Source: Chengkuizengella sp. SCS-71B (lineage in GTDB: Bacteria > Bacillota > Bacilli > Paenibacillales > KCTC-33759). Taken from it: a stretch of 64,000 bases of DNA. The notes under the pieces were generated by a model, which was given only the letters and a program-made list of their open reading frames with translations, made no database searches and was not told where the DNA came from. How positions within the stretch are numbered: position 1 is the first letter of the stretch; the number at the start of each line of letters is the position of its first letter. Both the position numbers and the translations under genes were made by a program. Positions 62,433 through 64,000 of the stretch are shown one piece after another. The stretch spans positions 1,798,001-1,862,000 of the forward strand of contig NZ_JAZHSH010000001.1 of the NCBI RefSeq assembly GCF_040100845.1, read 5' to 3'.

Positions 62433-62987
62433 ATGTTTGATTATATATATAAAAACAAATTCGTCTTTTTTACTTTAGGCACTATTCTGCTTTTTACAAC
62501 TAGCTGTGGAATAGATGAAGCTACAATTGAAAATTCAAACTCAGAGATCGAGATTAGTTCAGGTGGTATAAATATTAATGAAAATTCTAATTCTGATGAA
62601 CTTACAGAGCTAAAATATGTTCAAGAAGCTTTGTTAGTACAGATTGAATCGGAGGAAGAGTTAATAGATCGATTTGAAGAAGCTTTAATTTTGAGAAGTG
62701 GTGCTTTAGCTAGAGTATATTTAGATGAAGCTTTAAAAGAAGAAATCACCATTTTACGATTAGGCGGTATAGGGGTGTCTAATCGACAGATGGCAGAACT
62801 AACAGTTTTAACAAAGCGGAAAATTGGTGAATTTGAAACAAGCTTCGACATCAAATATACGTTGAAATCAGGAGCATCTGATATTATAAAAATCACTGTT
62901 TCAAAAGAAAGTTTCTCAGGTTATAAAGCGTATATCATTACAGATATAGATGGGGAGATTCCTTCTTTTACTTCAGAGTTAACTTGA
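62433..62987 (+). CDS. Putative lipoprotein of unknown function
   Basis: 184 residues. The N-terminal hydrophobic stretch ends LLFTTSCGID, a marginal lipobox with Cys at about 26. The remainder has an acidic helix (QIESEEELIDRFEEAL) and a beta part (GEFETSFDIKYTLKSGASDIIKITV), like small ligand-binding or inhibitor domains. The site AAGGATGTGATG precedes the start. Not recognised. Confidence 0.65.
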   Translation: MFDYIYKNKFVFFTLGTILLFTTSCGIDEATIENSNSEIEISSGGININENSNSDELTELKYVQEALLVQIESEEELIDRFEEALILRSGALARVYLDEALKEEITILRLGGIGVSNRQMAELTVLTKRKIGEFETSFDIKYTLKSGASDIIKITVSKESFSGYKAYIITDIDGEIPSFTSELT

Positions 62988-63109
62988 GAACAAATATTAA
63001 AAAAATGGAACATACGTCCTATGGTAAATATATAACTTATATATTACTATTTTCTTATATTGGTATGAATAGAGAAGTAGTTATTATTTTCAGTAGTAGG
63101 TGTTCCAAA

Positions 63110-64000
63110 ATGAACGAAAATCATTTAAACCCAAAGGATTGCTTAGGCGGTCGATATCGAATCTTATCCATTATCGGACAAGGCGGTATGGGCGCTGTAT
63201 ATTTAGCAGAGGATTTAAAACTAAGAGGTAAACGTTGGGCAATAAAGGAATCCAAAGGAAATGGCCATGTTCAGAATTTTAGAAAAGAAGCGGAAACTCT
63301 TATCCAATTAAACCATCCATACTTACCTAATATAGTTGATTATTTTCCTCCAAATGAAAACGGGATTAGTTACTTAGTAATGGATTATATTCATGGACAG
63401 AACCTAGCACAGAAATTTAAAAATATGAGAAATCAGCTTCCATTTGAAAAAGTGATAAAATATGCTATTCAAATATGTGAACTTCTTCATTATTTACACT
63501 CCAATTCAAAAAATCCAATTATTTATAGAGATTTAAAACCTTCTAACGTGATGATAGACCAACAAGATAATGTTAGATTGATAGATTTTGGTATTTCACG
63601 TAGTTTTAAGCAGCATAAACAGCAAGATACCGTTCATTTAGGCACAGTTGGATTTGCTGCACCTGAGCAGTTTGAAGATAAACAATCGGATCACCGTACA
63701 GATTTATTTAATTTAGGTGCAATGCTGTATTATTTTTTTACAGGTGGTCATTATTATACTAGTCGGAAATCGCTTCAACATACGAATATTCCCCTTCCAA
63801 TGATCCAAGTGATTCAGAAATTACTACAATTTAATCCTGAAGATCGATATCAAGATACTTTACAAGTAAAGAGAGATTTAGAAAAATTACAGAACGATAA
63901 ACAAAGGTTGGATTTTCCTAACAAAACTAGTTTGGAACTAAGCCTTCAATTCGAACCTAAAGTGATAGTAGTAGGAAATATGTATCAAGGTGCAGGCTCA
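63110..64000 (+). CDS. Serine/threonine protein kinase, cut by the window end
   Basis: 297 codons visible. Kinase motifs: IGQGGMGAVYLAE (glycine loop), WAIKES (ATP lysine), YRDLKPSNVM (catalytic loop, YRD), LIDFGISR (DFG) and AAPEQF. The domain ends near residue 265. The remaining sequence reads PKVIVVGNMYQGAGS, which looks like the start of a nucleotide-binding P-loop domain fused to the kinase, but the window ends there. GTAGTAGGTG lies before the ATG. Confidence 0.9.
   Translation, partial: MNENHLNPKDCLGGRYRILSIIGQGGMGAVYLAEDLKLRGKRWAIKESKGNGHVQNFRKEAETLIQLNHPYLPNIVDYFPPNENGISYLVMDYIHGQNLAQKFKNMRNQLPFEKVIKYAIQICELLHYLHSNSKNPIIYRDLKPSNVMIDQQDNVRLIDFGISRSFKQHKQQDTVHLGTVGFAAPEQFEDKQSDHRTDLFNLGAMLYYFFTGGHYYTSRKSLQHTNIPLPMIQVIQKLLQFNPEDRYQDTLQVKRDLEKLQNDKQRLDFPNKTSLELSLQFEPKVIVVGNMYQGAGS

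Noticed and set aside
1-64000. CRISPR arrays, tRNA or rRNA genes, prophage or intact insertion sequences
   Set aside because: No regularly spaced repeats, no tRNA-like cloverleaf ends, no rRNA sequence and no transposase, integrase or phage structural genes were seen.

Overview
The window is AT-rich DNA from a spore-forming, low-GC Gram-positive bacterium. It is most likely a member of the Bacillales close to Paenibacillaceae; a Chengkuizengella-like genus would fit, but this is a guess from gene content. The main pointers are a Tlp spore protein with a recognisable forespore promoter, LexA with a divergent YneA-like gene, MrfA/MrfB, a bacilliredoxin reductase, and strong AGGAGG ribosome binding sites with frequent GTG and TTG starts. 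I saw no rRNA, tRNA or CRISPR array.

Region 1 (1-14.5 kb) is accessory. It holds a two-module beta-helix protein, five tandem paralogs of a Cys-rich family (core CxCCxCPMQC) on the minus strand, several small orphan genes, and many decayed fragments and palindromic repeats. All five paralogs, and a sixth unrelated beta-rich gene at 11651, carry the same bipartite promoter: CCARTC or a one-base variant, 17 bases, then CATAnnnTA. The second box looks like a mother-cell sigma-K -10 box, so I infer spore coat or spore surface proteins.

Region 2 (14.3-19.7 kb) is the SOS neighbourhood. lexA and a yneA-like gene diverge from three LexA boxes, followed by a YcaQ-type DNA glycosylase, a GNAT enzyme, a divergent stand-alone UMP kinase and a DUF896 (YnzC) gene. 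The UMP kinase gene has its own promoter, a 27-codon leader ORF with U-rich tracts and an intrinsic terminator whose loop contains the leader stop codon. This matches the layout of the enterobacterial pyrBI attenuator and is the best candidate here for an undescribed regulatory system.

Region 3 (19.8-33.2 kb) is mostly housekeeping: an aldo/keto reductase, a HAD hydrolase, two ABC-F proteins (YfmM, YkpA types), cobalamin-dependent methionine synthase, RNase Z, tlp and a small pilMNO-like operon.

Region 4 (33.2-50.5 kb) looks like one inositol-centred region. A LacI regulator, lipoprotein, double permease, ATPase and inositol-monophosphatase operon reads leftwards. A DNase I-fold protein, a membrane protein, iolG-D-E-B-C-A and a second LacI regulator read rightwards. 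I infer uptake of a phosphorylated polyol or sugar, intracellular dephosphorylation and catabolism of myo-inositol through the Iol pathway. The Iol aldolase is not in the window.

Region 5 (50.6-64 kb) has mrfAB, thymidine kinase, a second two-module beta-helix protein, endonuclease IV, a small receiver-like protein, a YlmA-type ATPase, bacilliredoxin reductase, DUF2905, a TSUP exporter, a MazG-like pyrophosphohydrolase, a lipoprotein and the start of a serine/threonine kinase cut by the window edge.
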